Program-made: the position numbers and the translations under genes
Assembly (NCBI GenBank): GCA_018223035.1
Contig: JAAEZD010000013.1
Coordinates: 100,234-164,233, forward strand
Reading direction: 5' to 3'
Length of the DNA stretch: 64,000 nt
Source of the DNA: Heliomarina sp018223035
GTDB lineage: Bacteria > Pseudomonadota > Alphaproteobacteria > Rhodobacterales > Rhodobacteraceae
Shown: positions 1 to 9,680 of the stretch, piece after piece
Position numbering within the stretch: the first letter of the stretch is position 1
How the letters are laid out: every line of letters starts with the position of its first letter
The notes under the pieces: generated by a model
Databases searched by the model: none
What the model saw: the letters and a program-made list of their open reading frames with translations, nothing else
Told to the model about the DNA's origin: nothing

Positions 1-832
<832 letters not shown>

Positions 833-984
833 CTTTAGTGAATTCCCTCGGAGCTCGTTTCGATGCGCTTGTAGGGCATGGCCGCGTTCGGGAAAAGGGC
901 AAAGCCCCTTGTTGTATGGCCGGATCCGATTTTGCGGCCTGATTTCAAGCGATACGCACCATTAGCGCGCGGCGCGGTTACGCC

Positions 985-1013
985 AAAAAAAAGGCCGAGC
1001 ACTAAGCTCGGCC
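985..1013 (-). terminator. Rho-independent terminator of the purL-upstream small unit
   Basis: On the minus strand GGCCGAGC, a 5-base loop TTAGT, and GCTCGGCC form a perfect 8-bp GC-rich stem that is followed at once by eight T residues (985-992). It ends a very short transcript whose promoter candidate lies at 1073-1101, and could also act as an attenuator ahead of purL. Confidence 0.85.
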
Positions 1014-1061
1014 GAAGTCCAACAGGGAGGTAGAAAATGACGCGCAACTAGGCGCCTTCAT
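1002..1061 (-). CDS. Short leader-type ORF, 19 residues, overlapping the terminator
   Basis: The reading frame gives MKAPSCASFSTSLLDFGRA and its TAG stop lies in the loop of the terminator hairpin. The start ATG overlaps the TGA of a five-codon frame (MDIRR), in the arrangement ATGA. No strong ribosome binding site is seen; CAGAAG precedes the ATG. The RNA carries CUACCUCCCU, a pyrimidine run complementary to Shine-Dalgarno sequences. The layout (promoter, about 75 nt, tiny ORF, perfect terminator) fits either a leader peptide/attenuator for purL or an independent small RNA. No regulatory run of one codon type is obvious, although four of the 19 codons are serine. Confidence 0.4.
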   Translation of the reverse strand: MKAPSCASFSTSLLDFGRA

Positions 1062-1072
1062 CTTCTGATGTC

Positions 1073-1101
1073 CATTTATGCGCCACACTTTGTCCGATCA
1101 A
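1073..1101 (-). promoter_or_regulatory. Candidate promoter of the small purL-upstream transcript
   Basis: On the minus strand TTGATC (1101-1096) and TAAATG (1078-1073) are separated by exactly 17 bases, a plausible sigma70-type promoter. Initiation about seven bases further on would give a transcript of roughly 75-80 nt ending at the terminator at 985-1013. Confidence 0.45.
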
Positions 1102-1151
1102 GGGCGAAGATAGGGGGACTCAGGCATTCCTGCTATGCAATTTCAGCATAG

Positions 1152-2057
1152 CTATATTTTTCCCATCTGCCTCAGATGCTTGCGATGTGCAATAATTTCC
1201 TCCTGCACGAAATCGCGGAAAACAGAGATCCTTTGCGATTGTCGCAGCTCCTCGGGATAGGCGAGGAACACAGGCACATCCGCCGATTCGATGTTGGGCA
1301 GCACACGGACCAGCTCGGGGAATTCTTCGACAAGGTAATCCGGCAGGATTCCGATACCCAGATTGTTGAGAACGCCCTGAAGAACGCCAAAGTAGTTATT
1401 CACCGTCAAAAGTGATCCGGGGTTCATCGACATCAGGTGCTGCACCAGCCACGCCCCCGCAGCCACCTGCGCCGATCCGGCGTGCTGGCAGATCAGACGG
1501 TGGTTCGAGATATCCTCGGGTTCGGTGGGCATGCCGTTGCGGTCGATGTATTCTTTCGATGCGTAAAGGAGCATCTGAACGGTCATCAGACGCTTGCGGA
1601 TCAGGTCGGCTTGGCTGGGCTCTTTCATGCGGATGGCGACATCGGCCTCGCGCATGGGCAGGTCAAGCACCCGCTCTTCGAGCATCAGGTCGATCTTTAG
1701 ACCGGGGTAGCGCTCGTACAGCTTGGGCAGTCGCGGCACCAGCCAGAGCGTGCCGAAGCCGAATGTGGTGGTGACGCGGAGTTCGCCAAAGACCTCGTCC
1801 TCGCTGTCGCGAATGCGGGCTGAGGCCGCGTCGAGCCGCTTGCTCATCGAGCGGGTCGCGTCGAACAGCAACTCACCCTGTTCGGTGAGGATCAGCCCGC
1901 GGGCATGCCGATGGAACAGGGTCGTGTTCAACGCCTCTTCGAGACCGCGAATCTGCCGGCTGACTGCAGATTGCGAAAGATTGAGGCGGTCGCCCGCATG
2001 AGTCAGGCTTCCCGCGTCGGCTACGGCGTGAAAAATTCTGAGTTTATCCCAATCCAT
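1152..2057 (-). CDS. LysR-family transcriptional regulator
   Basis: This 301-residue protein has the LysR layout: an N-terminal winged helix-turn-helix (about residues 1-60, with SLTHAGDRLNLSQSAVSRQI) and a periplasmic-binding-protein-like effector domain (about 90-295). I chose the ATG at 2057 (MDWDKLRIF), the normal LysR beginning, rather than the in-frame start five codons upstream. The gene is divergent from the indolepyruvate ferredoxin oxidoreductase gene across about 185 bp. LysR regulators commonly control the divergent neighbour, so it probably responds to an aromatic amino acid or a derivative. The effector is inferred, not visible. Confidence 0.92.
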   Translation of the reverse strand: MDWDKLRIFHAVADAGSLTHAGDRLNLSQSAVSRQIRGLEEALNTTLFHRHARGLILTEQGELLFDATRSMSKRLDAASARIRDSEDEVFGELRVTTTFGFGTLWLVPRLPKLYERYPGLKIDLMLEERVLDLPMREADVAIRMKEPSQADLIRKRLMTVQMLLYASKEYIDRNGMPTEPEDISNHRLICQHAGSAQVAAGAWLVQHLMSMNPGSLLTVNNYFGVLQGVLNNLGIGILPDYLVEEFPELVRVLPNIESADVPVFLAYPEELRQSQRISVFRDFVQEEIIAHRKHLRQMGKI

Positions 2058-2242
2058 TGACGATCCGACCACTTCTTACAAGGCTGTCATTCTATGCTCA
2101 CGCGCCTATATATTGAGAACTAACAAAACATACAGCAATTGTTGTTGCGTTTACGGAAATCCGGGTTTTCGGCTATACAGGTCATAAATTGTGACCTAAT
2201 ATTGACCAGAACTTGAGCAGTACCGACGTTGGGAGGCGCCGA

Positions 2243-5200
2243 ATGACCGTTCAGAACATCTCGCTAAATGACCGTTTCGACCTGAGCAAAAGCCCGGTTC
2301 TGCTTAATGGCACGCAGGCGCTTGTGCGCCTGATGCTGATGCAAAAGGAACGCGACCGGGCAGCGGGACATAACACAGCGGGTCTGGTCACCGGCTATCG
2401 CGGATCACCCCTGGGCGCGGTTGACATGCAGATGAACAAGGCCGCCAAGCCACTGGCGGAAAATGACATCACCTTTCAGTGGGGCCTGAACGAAGATCTC
2501 GCAGCAACGGCGCTTTGGGGGGCACAGCAGGCCGAATTGCGCGGCGAAGGCAAATTCGACGGTGTGTTCGGGCTTTGGTATGGCAAGGGTCCGGGCGTGG
2601 ACCGGTCCGGCGACGTCGTGCGCCACGCGAATATGGCCGGCACCAGTGCGCTTGGCGGTGTGCTGATGGCGATGGGCGATGATCACACCGGTGAATCCTC
2701 GACCGTGCTCCACCAGTCCGAATGGGCGCTGATGGATGCCTATATGCCCATCGTATCGCCCGCCGGTGTGCAGGAAATTCTCGACTACGGGATTTATGGC
2801 TACGCTTTATCGCGGTTCTGCGGGCTCTGGGTGGGGCTCAAGACGATGAAGGACACGGTCGAGGCGACGTCTGTCGTCGATGGCCGCCCAGACCGGATGC
2901 AGCTTGTCACGCCGGATTTCCCGATGCCCGAAGGTGGGCTGAACATTCGTCTGGTCGATACACCGCATCTGCAGGAAGAGCGCGTCATCGACCACAAGCG
3001 GTATGCAGCCGAGGCATTTGCCCGCGCGAACCGCATCGACAAGCGGATGTGGGGCAAACCCGGTGCCAAGATCGGGTTTGTTGCGGCGGGCAAGAACTGG
3101 CTGGATCTGGTCCATGCCATGTCGCTTTTGAACATTACCGAGGATGATGCCGAACGGCTGGGGATCACCACCTACAAGATCGGCCAGACCTTTCCGCTGG
3201 ATATGACCAGCTTCAACGAATGGGCCGAAGGGCTTGATTTGATTGTGGTCGTCGAAGAAAAGCGCAAGCTGATCGAGGTCCAGATCAAGGAAGCGCTCTT
3301 TGACGAACGGCGCGGCCGCCGGGTTTATGGTTGGTACAAGGGCGGTGCCGGCGGGATGCACCGGGACGAACTTTTCCCGACGCGCGGCGCGCTCGATCCG
3401 ATCATGATCGCGGAAAAACTGGGCGGCATCCTGATCGAGGAAGGTCGCGATACCGATGCGATCAAGGCGGGCATGCAGAACCTTTCTGACGCCCGGCGTA
3501 ACGACAATGCCGAGGATATCGCAGCCCGTCTGCCGTATTTCTGCTCGGGCTGTCCGCATAATACCTCGACCAAGGTGCCCGAAGGCTCGCGCGCCTATGC
3601 CGGGATCGGCTGTCACTACATGGCGCAGTGGATGGACCGCTCGACCACCGGCTTCACCCATATGGGTGGTGAAGGGGCGAACTGGATTGGCGAGGCGCCG
3701 TTTTCGAATACGAACCACGTGTTTCAGAACCTTGGCGACGGCACCTATAACCACTCCGGTGTGCAGGCGATCCGGGCCGCCATCGCCGCGAAAACCAATA
3801 TCACCTACAAGATCCTTTATAATGACGCGGTGGCCATGACGGGCGGCCAGCATAACGAAGGCGATCTTGACGCGCCGCGCATCGCGCAAGAGCTGAAAGC
3901 GATGGGAATCAAGCGGGTAGCCGTTGTTTATGATGAAAAGGAAGAACCGGCGCGCGACGGTTTCCCGAAGAATCTCGAATGGCACGAACGCGCCGAAATG
4001 GACAAGGTGCAAAAGGAATTCCGCGAGATCGAAGGTGTTTCCGCCATCATCTATGTCCAGACCTGTGCCGCCGAGAAACGCCGCCGTCGCAAGCGCGGTC
4101 AATTCCCTGACCCGGACAAGCGCGTGTTCATCAACACCGATGTCTGCGAAGGCTGCGGCGATTGCGGGGTGCAGTCGAACTGCGTCTCGATCGTGCCGAA
4201 AGAGACCGAACTTGGCCGCAAGCGGATGATTGACCAGTCCTCCTGCAACAAGGACTTCTCATGTCTTAAAGGGTTTTGCCCGTCTTTCGTGACCTTGGAA
4301 GGGGCCAAGGTAAAGAAAGAAGCCACGACCGAACTCAAACTGCCCGATTTGCCGGACCCCGATTTGCCCGCGATCAACGGTACGCATAATGTCGTGATTA
4401 CCGGCGTTGGCGGCACGGGCGTCGTGACCATCGGCGCGGTGCTGGCACAGGCCGCGCAGATCGACGGCAAGGGCGCGGGCATGATGGAGATGGCGGGTCT
4501 CGCGCAGAAGGGTGGCGCCGTGCATATCCATTGCCGGATTGCTGAACGCCCCGAGGATATCAGCGCGATCCGCGTGGCAACGGGCGAGGCGCATGCGCTC
4601 ATCGGCGGTGATCTGGTGGTTTCGGCAGGGCCCAAAACCCTTGGGCTCACCAAGTCAGGGCAGACCGGCGCAGTAGTCAATAGCCACGAAATCATTACCG
4701 GCGATTTTACCCGCAACACCGAATTTGCCTTGCCCTCCGATCGTTTGTCGCTCGCGCTTCAGGCACGGATGAACGATCGTTTGGCTCTGTTCGATGCCTC
4801 GGATCTGGCAAAAACCACCCTTGGGGATTCGATATTCTCGAACATGATGGTCTTTGGAGGGGCCTGGCAGTTGGGGCTTATTCCGCTGAGCTTCGAGTCG
4901 ATCAAGGGCGCAATCGAATTGAATGGCGCGGCGGTCGAGCGGAACCTGCGGGCCTTTGAAATCGGTCGCTGGGCTGTGCTCTTCCCGGAAGACGTTGAAC
5001 GTTTGCTTACGCCGAACGTGGTCGAAATGCCGAAAACCGTTGAAGACCGCATCGCTTTCCGCGCGGATCACCTCACGCGGTATCAGGGCAAACGTCTGGC
5101 GAAACGCTATCTCAAGCTGCTTGAAGGAATCAAGGATCCCAAGCTTAAAGAGGCGGTCGCGCTCGGCTATCACAAGCTCTTGTCCTACAAGGATGAATAC

Positions 5201-5662
5201 GAGGTCGCACGGCTGCTGCTTGAAAGCGATGACAAGGCGCGGCAGGAATTCGACGGCGATTTCAAGATGACGTATCACCTTGCTCCGCCGATCCTTGGCG
5301 GGAAGGACGCGAATGGCCGTCCCAAGAAACGGGAATTTGGCGAATGGATGCGTTTCCCGTTGAAAGTGATGACCAAATTCAAGGGCCTGCGCGGTACGCC
5401 GCTGGATATCTTTGGCTATTCCGGCGAACGGCGCATGGAACGCGCCCTGATCCGCCAATACGAAGCGGATATGAAAGATTTCCTGCGTCACGAAGACCCG
5501 GAAACCATGGATCCGCTGATTGCGCTGGCCCGTCTGCCGCTTGATATCCGCGGCTTTGGCCCAGTGAAAATGGCCAATGAAGCCAAGGCCGCGAAACGGC
5601 GCGAGGAACTGTTGGTGGCGATCAAACAGGGGGCCAAAAATCTTTCGCGGGCGGCCGAATAA
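2243..5662 (+). CDS. Indolepyruvate ferredoxin oxidoreductase, fused alpha/gamma form
   Basis: This protein of about 1139 residues oxidatively decarboxylates arylpyruvates, produced by aromatic amino acid transamination, to aryl-acetyl-CoA with ferredoxin as acceptor. Visible parts in order are an N-terminal pyruvate:ferredoxin-type domain (VTGYRGSPLGAVDMQ), a thiamine diphosphate region (CSGCPHNTSTKVPEGSR, HMGGEGANWIG, TGGQHNEGD), a cysteine-rich Fe-S segment (CEGCGDCGVQSNC, then SSCNKDFSCLKGFCP), the gamma domain (GVGGTGVVTIGAVLAQ) and a C-terminal extension. The ATG at 2243 is preceded by GGGAGG at good spacing, so the upstream TTG frame start is not used. A weak terminator follows. The divergent LysR gene is the likely regulator. 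Confidence 0.95.
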   Translation: MTVQNISLNDRFDLSKSPVLLNGTQALVRLMLMQKERDRAAGHNTAGLVTGYRGSPLGAVDMQMNKAAKPLAENDITFQWGLNEDLAATALWGAQQAELRGEGKFDGVFGLWYGKGPGVDRSGDVVRHANMAGTSALGGVLMAMGDDHTGESSTVLHQSEWALMDAYMPIVSPAGVQEILDYGIYGYALSRFCGLWVGLKTMKDTVEATSVVDGRPDRMQLVTPDFPMPEGGLNIRLVDTPHLQEERVIDHKRYAAEAFARANRIDKRMWGKPGAKIGFVAAGKNWLDLVHAMSLLNITEDDAERLGITTYKIGQTFPLDMTSFNEWAEGLDLIVVVEEKRKLIEVQIKEALFDERRGRRVYGWYKGGAGGMHRDELFPTRGALDPIMIAEKLGGILIEEGRDTDAIKAGMQNLSDARRNDNAEDIAARLPYFCSGCPHNTSTKVPEGSRAYAGIGCHYMAQWMDRSTTGFTHMGGEGANWIGEAPFSNTNHVFQNLGDGTYNHSGVQAIRAAIAAKTNITYKILYNDAVAMTGGQHNEGDLDAPRIAQELKAMGIKRVAVVYDEKEEPARDGFPKNLEWHERAEMDKVQKEFREIEGVSAIIYVQTCAAEKRRRRKRGQFPDPDKRVFINTDVCEGCGDCGVQSNCVSIVPKETELGRKRMIDQSSCNKDFSCLKGFCPSFVTLEGAKVKKEATTELKLPDLPDPDLPAINGTHNVVITGVGGTGVVTIGAVLAQAAQIDGKGAGMMEMAGLAQKGGAVHIHCRIAERPEDISAIRVATGEAHALIGGDLVVSAGPKTLGLTKSGQTGAVVNSHEIITGDFTRNTEFALPSDRLSLALQARMNDRLALFDASDLAKTTLGDSIFSNMMVFGGAWQLGLIPLSFESIKGAIELNGAAVERNLRAFEIGRWAVLFPEDVERLLTPNVVEMPKTVEDRIAFRADHLTRYQGKRLAKRYLKLLEGIKDPKLKEAVALGYHKLLSYKDEYEVARLLLESDDKARQEFDGDFKMTYHLAPPILGGKDANGRPKKREFGEWMRFPLKVMTKFKGLRGTPLDIFGYSGERRMERALIRQYEADMKDFLRHEDPETMDPLIALARLPLDIRGFGPVKMANEAKAAKRREELLVAIKQGAKNLSRAAE

Positions 5663-5701
5663 CTGTCACACGCCCGTAACAGAACTGATGCAAAACACCG
5701 C

Positions 5702-5724
5702 AAAGGCCGTTGCTTTGGCCTTTT
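5702..5724 (+). terminator. Weak terminator candidate after the oxidoreductase gene
   Basis: AAAGGCC and GGCCTTT pair across an 8-base loop and end in TTTT. The stem is only seven base pairs and lies 14 bases before the next start codon, so it may be partial or may be read through. Confidence 0.4.
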
Positions 5725-5737
5725 GCCGGAGTTTCAG

Positions 5738-6622
5738 ATGCAGCAGACCCGCCATATCGCCCGTGACATCAGCTATGCCCATTCCGCTGAAAGTAAGAGC
5801 GGCAGGGTATTGATAAGATTGATGGAAAACTCCACCGGGCGGATCAAACTGATCCGCCGCGCGAACGGATATGAACGGGATGTGGCAGCCGGGCGCAGTT
5901 TCTGGTCGGTGATGGCCGAGCGCTATGGTCTGACGCTGAACGTGATCCGCGGCTCGCTCGCCGCGATTCCCCGGGATCGGCCGCTGATCCTGATCGCGAA
6001 CCATCCCTACGGTATCCTCGACGGTCTTATGATGGGGCATATCTTAAGCGAGACGCGCGGCGATTTTCGAATTCTGGCGCATCAGGTGTTCCGCAAGGCC
6101 GAGGATCTGAACCGCGTCATTCTTCCGATCAATTTCGATGGCACCAAGGAAGGCACCGCGCAGAATATCGAGACCCGCAAAGACGCGCTAAGCTATCTGG
6201 GACGCGGCGGGGCCATCGGCATCTTCCCCGGCGGGACGGTCAGCACCAGTGCCAAACCGTTTTCCAAACCGATGGACCCGGGATGGCGCAGTTTTACGGC
6301 CCGCATGGTTGCCAAATCCGACGCAGTGGTCGTGCCGGTATTTTTCGACGGTCACACCTCGCGCTTGTTCCAGATTGCAAGCCATCTGCATGTCACTTTG
6401 CGCATGGGTTTGCTCATCAAAGAATTCAGGAAACGCGTCGATACGCCTGTAAACATTGTGATCGGCGACCCCATCGACCGTGACGTTCTGGACCCGCTTG
6501 CGCGTGATTCAAAAGCGATGATGGATTTCCTTCGAAAAGCCACGTATGACCTGTCTCCAACGCCGCTGAGAGCGGATGAAATTGGATTCGAGTTCGAGGA
6601 ACGGCATCGCGCCCGCGCATAG
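5738..6622 (+). CDS. Lysophospholipid acyltransferase (PlsC-like) family protein
   Basis: This protein of about 294 residues has the acyltransferase core. The motif NHPYGILDG near residue 90 places His and Asp five residues apart, a variant of the PlsC HX4D motif. Later come FPGGTVS (the usual EGTR-like block) and a conserved VPVFFDGHTSRLFQIA segment. It probably transfers acyl groups to lysophospholipids at the inner membrane. No N-terminal membrane segment is obvious. The ATG at 5738 follows CCGGAG and is preferred over a TTG five codons earlier. The stop is directly followed by the murI ATG with no gap, so the two are probably co-transcribed. The substrate is unknown. Confidence 0.85.
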   Translation: MQQTRHIARDISYAHSAESKSGRVLIRLMENSTGRIKLIRRANGYERDVAAGRSFWSVMAERYGLTLNVIRGSLAAIPRDRPLILIANHPYGILDGLMMGHILSETRGDFRILAHQVFRKAEDLNRVILPINFDGTKEGTAQNIETRKDALSYLGRGGAIGIFPGGTVSTSAKPFSKPMDPGWRSFTARMVAKSDAVVVPVFFDGHTSRLFQIASHLHVTLRMGLLIKEFRKRVDTPVNIVIGDPIDRDVLDPLARDSKAMMDFLRKATYDLSPTPLRADEIGFEFEERHRARA

Positions 6623-7432
6623 ATGGCAATAGGCATTTTTGATTCCGGACTGGGCGGTCTTACCGTCTTTGACGCCGTGCAGAAGCGACTGCCGGACGTT
6701 GATTTCCTGTATTATGCGGACAGCGCCAACGCGCCATACGGGGTGCGGGAATCTGACGATATCTACAACCTGACGGTGGCTGCGGTCGAACGCATGTGGG
6801 CGCTTGGCTGCGATCTCGTGATTCTTGCCTGTAACACGGCGAGTGCGGCGGCACTGCGCCGGATGCAGGAGGGTGGTCTGCCACCGGGCAAAAGGGTGCT
6901 TGGCGTGTTCGTGCCGCTTATCGAGGCGATGACAGAGCGCCAGTGGGGCGATAATTCGCCCCCGCGCGAAGTCGCCGTGCAGCACGTGGCGCTGTTCGCG
7001 ACCCCTGCGACCGTGGCTAGCCGGGCTTTCCAGCGCGAACTCGCTTTTCGGGCTATCGGGGTCGATGTCGAGGCGCAGGCCTGCTGCGGCGTCGTGGATG
7101 CCATCGAAGATGGTGACATGATCCTTGCGGAGGCGCTTGTGCGCAGTCACGTTGACGCGTTGAAACGCAAGATGCCGAGGCCCGAAGCGGCGGTGCTGGG
7201 CTGCACCCATTACCCCTTGCTGCAATCGGTGTTCCAGAAAGCTCTTGGCGAGGATGTGGCAGTGTACAGTCAGGCCAATCTGGTGGCCGAAAGCCTTGCC
7301 GATTACCTGACCCGCCATCCCGACATGCTGGGAAGCGGTGCGCCGGGGTTCGTGACGACCGGGAAGCCGACAAAGGTGAGCGATCGGGCGACACAGTTTC
7401 TCCGACGACAGATCCGGTTTGAGGCGGCCTGA
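6623..7432 (+). CDS. murI: Glutamate racemase
   Basis: This 269-residue enzyme interconverts L- and D-glutamate in the cytosol for peptidoglycan synthesis. The catalytic cysteines are visible as Cys70 in LACNTAS and Cys194 in LGCTHYP, and the N-terminus carries the family motif IGIFDSGLGGLTV. Length is normal for the family. The ATG abuts the stop codon of the acyltransferase gene, so translation is probably coupled. argC follows after 63 bp. Confidence 0.96.
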   Translation: MAIGIFDSGLGGLTVFDAVQKRLPDVDFLYYADSANAPYGVRESDDIYNLTVAAVERMWALGCDLVILACNTASAAALRRMQEGGLPPGKRVLGVFVPLIEAMTERQWGDNSPPREVAVQHVALFATPATVASRAFQRELAFRAIGVDVEAQACCGVVDAIEDGDMILAEALVRSHVDALKRKMPRPEAAVLGCTHYPLLQSVFQKALGEDVAVYSQANLVAESLADYLTRHPDMLGSGAPGFVTTGKPTKVSDRATQFLRRQIRFEAA

Positions 7433-7495
7433 CCGCCAGCGTCTTTCCGGCGGTGACGCCGAACCCAGTTGAACTATGGAATGAAAAGGTCTGAC

Positions 7496-8524
7496 ATGAC
7501 CCATAAAATCGCAATTCTCGGGGCGTCCGGATACACCGGTGCCGAACTGATCCGGCTTATCGCCGGTCATCCCAGCATGGAAATCGTCGCGCTTTCGGGC
7601 GAGCGTAAGGCCGGCATGGCGATGTCCGAGGTATTTCCGCACCTGCGCCACATGGATCTTCCGGTTCTGTGCAAGATTGAGGAAATCGATTTCTCGGATG
7701 TCGATCTCTGCTTTTGCGCCCTGCCGCACAAGACCAGTCAGGAAGTGATCCGCGATCTTCCCAAAACGCTCAAGATCGTTGATCTTTCTGCGGATTTCCG
7801 GCTGCGTGATCCCGAATCCTACAAGAAATGGTACGGCAACGATCACGCCGCGCTGGAACAGCAGGGCGAGGCGGTCTACGGGCTGACCGAGTTCTATCGC
7901 GATGACATCAAGGGAGCACGGCTGGTCGCGGGCACCGGGTGTAACGCGGCAACGGGCCAGTTCGCGCTGCGGCCCCTGATTTCCGCCGGTGTTATCGACC
8001 TCGATGAGATCATCCTCGACATGAAATGCGCGGTATCCGGGGCCGGGCGGTCGCTCAAGGAAAACCTGCTCCATGCCGAACTGAGCGAAGGCTATAACGC
8101 CTATGCCATCGGCGGCACGCACCGGCATCAGGGGGAATTCGATCAGGAGTTCTCAAAGCTTGCCGGACGGCCGGTGCAGGTTCAGTTCACACCGCACCTG
8201 ATGCCCGCGAACCGGGGTATCCTTGCGACGACCTACGTAAAGGGCGATGCGCAAGCGATCTATAAGGCGCTGAGCGAGGCCTATGCGGATGAACCCTTTA
8301 TCGAAATGCTGCCCTTTGGGACCGCGCCCAGCACCCATGACGTGCGCGGCTCGAACTTTGTTCATGTCGGGGTGACCGGTGACCGGATCGAAGGCCGCGC
8401 CATCGTGATCGTGGCGCTGGATAACCTGACAAAAGGTAGCAGCGGTCAGGCGTTGCAAAACGCCAATCTGATGTTAGGTGAAGAGGAGACAGCGGGGCTG
8501 ATGATGGCGCCGCTTTTCCCGTGA
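7496..8524 (+). CDS. argC: N-acetyl-gamma-glutamyl-phosphate reductase
   Basis: This 342-residue NADPH-dependent enzyme carries out the third step of arginine biosynthesis, making N-acetylglutamate semialdehyde. GASGYTGAELIRL at the N-terminus is the dinucleotide-binding loop and Cys149 in GTGCNAATGQ is the catalytic cysteine; GTHRHQGE is also typical. The ATG at 7496 has AAAAGGT just upstream and begins with MTHKIAILGA, so the earlier in-frame TTG is not used. ccmE starts seven bases after the stop, which links argC to the cytochrome c maturation genes in one transcription unit. Confidence 0.97.
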   Translation: MTHKIAILGASGYTGAELIRLIAGHPSMEIVALSGERKAGMAMSEVFPHLRHMDLPVLCKIEEIDFSDVDLCFCALPHKTSQEVIRDLPKTLKIVDLSADFRLRDPESYKKWYGNDHAALEQQGEAVYGLTEFYRDDIKGARLVAGTGCNAATGQFALRPLISAGVIDLDEIILDMKCAVSGAGRSLKENLLHAELSEGYNAYAIGGTHRHQGEFDQEFSKLAGRPVQVQFTPHLMPANRGILATTYVKGDAQAIYKALSEAYADEPFIEMLPFGTAPSTHDVRGSNFVHVGVTGDRIEGRAIVIVALDNLTKGSSGQALQNANLMLGEEETAGLMMAPLFP

Positions 8525-8531
8525 GACGCGC

Positions 8532-8978
8532 ATGAAAAGCCTCAAGAAACAGCGTCGGATTCAGGTCATCGCCGTGGCGGCGGTGGCCCTGGTGCTAAGT
8601 ACGGGGCTGATTGGCTATGCGATGCGTGACGGGATCAACTTTTTCCGCGCGCCAAGTCAGGTGATCGCCGAACCGCCGGAACCAGGCGAAGTTTTCCGGA
8701 TCGGCGGGCTTGTCGAAGAAGGCTCGATCCAGCGCGGGCAGGGAGAAGAGATCCGCTTTGTCGTGACCGATGGCGGTGCCTCGGTGCCGGTGGTCTTTGC
8801 CGGAGTGCTGCCGGATCTCTTCGCCGAGAACCAGGGCATGGTGGGCACCGGACGTTACGTCAACGGTATCTTCGAAGCCTCTGAGATTCTTGCCAAACAC
8901 GATGAAACCTACATGCCCAAAGAGGTTGTCGACGCGTTGAAAGAGCAGGGCATCTACAAGGCTCCGACCGACGGCTAA
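8532..8978 (+). CDS. ccmE: Cytochrome c maturation protein CcmE (heme chaperone)
   Basis: This 148-residue protein has one N-terminal membrane anchor (about residues 10-30) and a periplasmic OB-fold. CcmE carries heme covalently bound to a histidine and hands it to CcmF/CcmH for attachment to apocytochrome c. His123 in LAKHDETYMP is the heme-binding residue, followed by the conserved tyrosine. The gene lies seven bases behind argC and is separated from ccmF by an endolysin-holin pair, which is unusual for a ccm cluster outside Rhodobacterales. Confidence 0.96.
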   Translation: MKSLKKQRRIQVIAVAAVALVLSTGLIGYAMRDGINFFRAPSQVIAEPPEPGEVFRIGGLVEEGSIQRGQGEEIRFVVTDGGASVPVVFAGVLPDLFAENQGMVGTGRYVNGIFEASEILAKHDETYMPKEVVDALKEQGIYKAPTDG

Positions 8979-9068
8979 GGTCTTGCGTAAAATGGAACGT
9001 GCGATCTGGTTTGCGGCTGTTAACCAGATCGCGCGCAGTTTTCCCGCTGAATTTGCGAGGGAAACGCC

Positions 9069-9680
9069 ATGCAGACAGTTCGAGAAATTGCCGAGGCCAT
9101 TGTCGACCGGGAAGGCGGATTCGTGAACGATCCGGACGATCCCGGCGGGGCGACCAACTTTGGTGTCACGATCCACACGATGCGCAGGCTTGGCCTTGAC
9201 CTGACCGGGGATGGCATCGTTGGCGTGCAGGATGTGCGTGCACTCACTCGCGATCAGGCGGTCGATATCTTTATCAAGCATTACTTTGAACGACCCCGCA
9301 TCGCGGAAATGCCTGCCGAACTCCAACCCAGTCTTTTCGACATGTACGTGAATGCCGGAGCGAATGCGGTGAAAATCCTGCAACGGCTGCTGCGGGATAT
9401 GGGCTATCAGGTCACGGTCGACGGGGCGATTGGTCCGCAGACGCTTGCTGCGGTTCTGCACGCGGCAAGCCCCGATGCGATCGTGTTGCGCGATGCCTAT
9501 GGAGTGGCGCGGCGCAACTACTACTTCCGTCTCGCCGATGCGCGCGTGGCCAGCCGCAAATACGCCCGCACCCGCGCGGGCGGCAAGGGCGGCTGGATCA
9601 AACGGGCCGAGGAGTTCATCTCGGATTGCTACCACATGAGCGACATTGAATTCAGCGAAAGGATCTCGGCATGGGCTTGA
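9069..9680 (+). CDS. Endolysin-like glycoside hydrolase family 108 protein
   Basis: This 203-residue protein has an N-terminal GH108 lysozyme-like domain with catalytic Glu15 in REGGFVNDPDDPGG, then TNFGVTIHT, and a C-terminal peptidoglycan-binding domain (about 95-180, GYQVTVDGAIGPQTL). There is no signal peptide, so export would need a holin. The holin-like gene overlaps its 3' end by 10 bp. The pair is embedded in the ccm cluster with no other phage genes nearby. In Rhodobacter capsulatus an endolysin-holin pair outside the structural cluster lyses cells to release gene transfer agents; this gene is a plausible equivalent, by inference. Confidence 0.9.
   Translation: MQTVREIAEAIVDREGGFVNDPDDPGGATNFGVTIHTMRRLGLDLTGDGIVGVQDVRALTRDQAVDIFIKHYFERPRIAEMPAELQPSLFDMYVNAGANAVKILQRLLRDMGYQVTVDGAIGPQTLAAVLHAASPDAIVLRDAYGVARRNYYFRLADARVASRKYARTRAGGKGGWIKRAEEFISDCYHMSDIEFSERISAWA

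Larger units (their letters stand above)
833..1151. other. Intergenic region between purL and the LysR gene
   Basis: This stretch of about 319 bases holds a small minus-strand unit (promoter, short ORF and perfect terminator, listed separately). A 70-codon minus-strand reading frame at 835-1047 runs straight through the terminator stem and is not convincing as a gene. The 150 nt between the terminator and purL have no further recognisable feature. Confidence 0.6.

Noticed and set aside
835..1047. 70-codon minus-strand frame upstream of purL
   Set aside because: It runs through a perfect terminator stem and has no ribosome binding site; the 19-codon frame and RNA explanation fit better.
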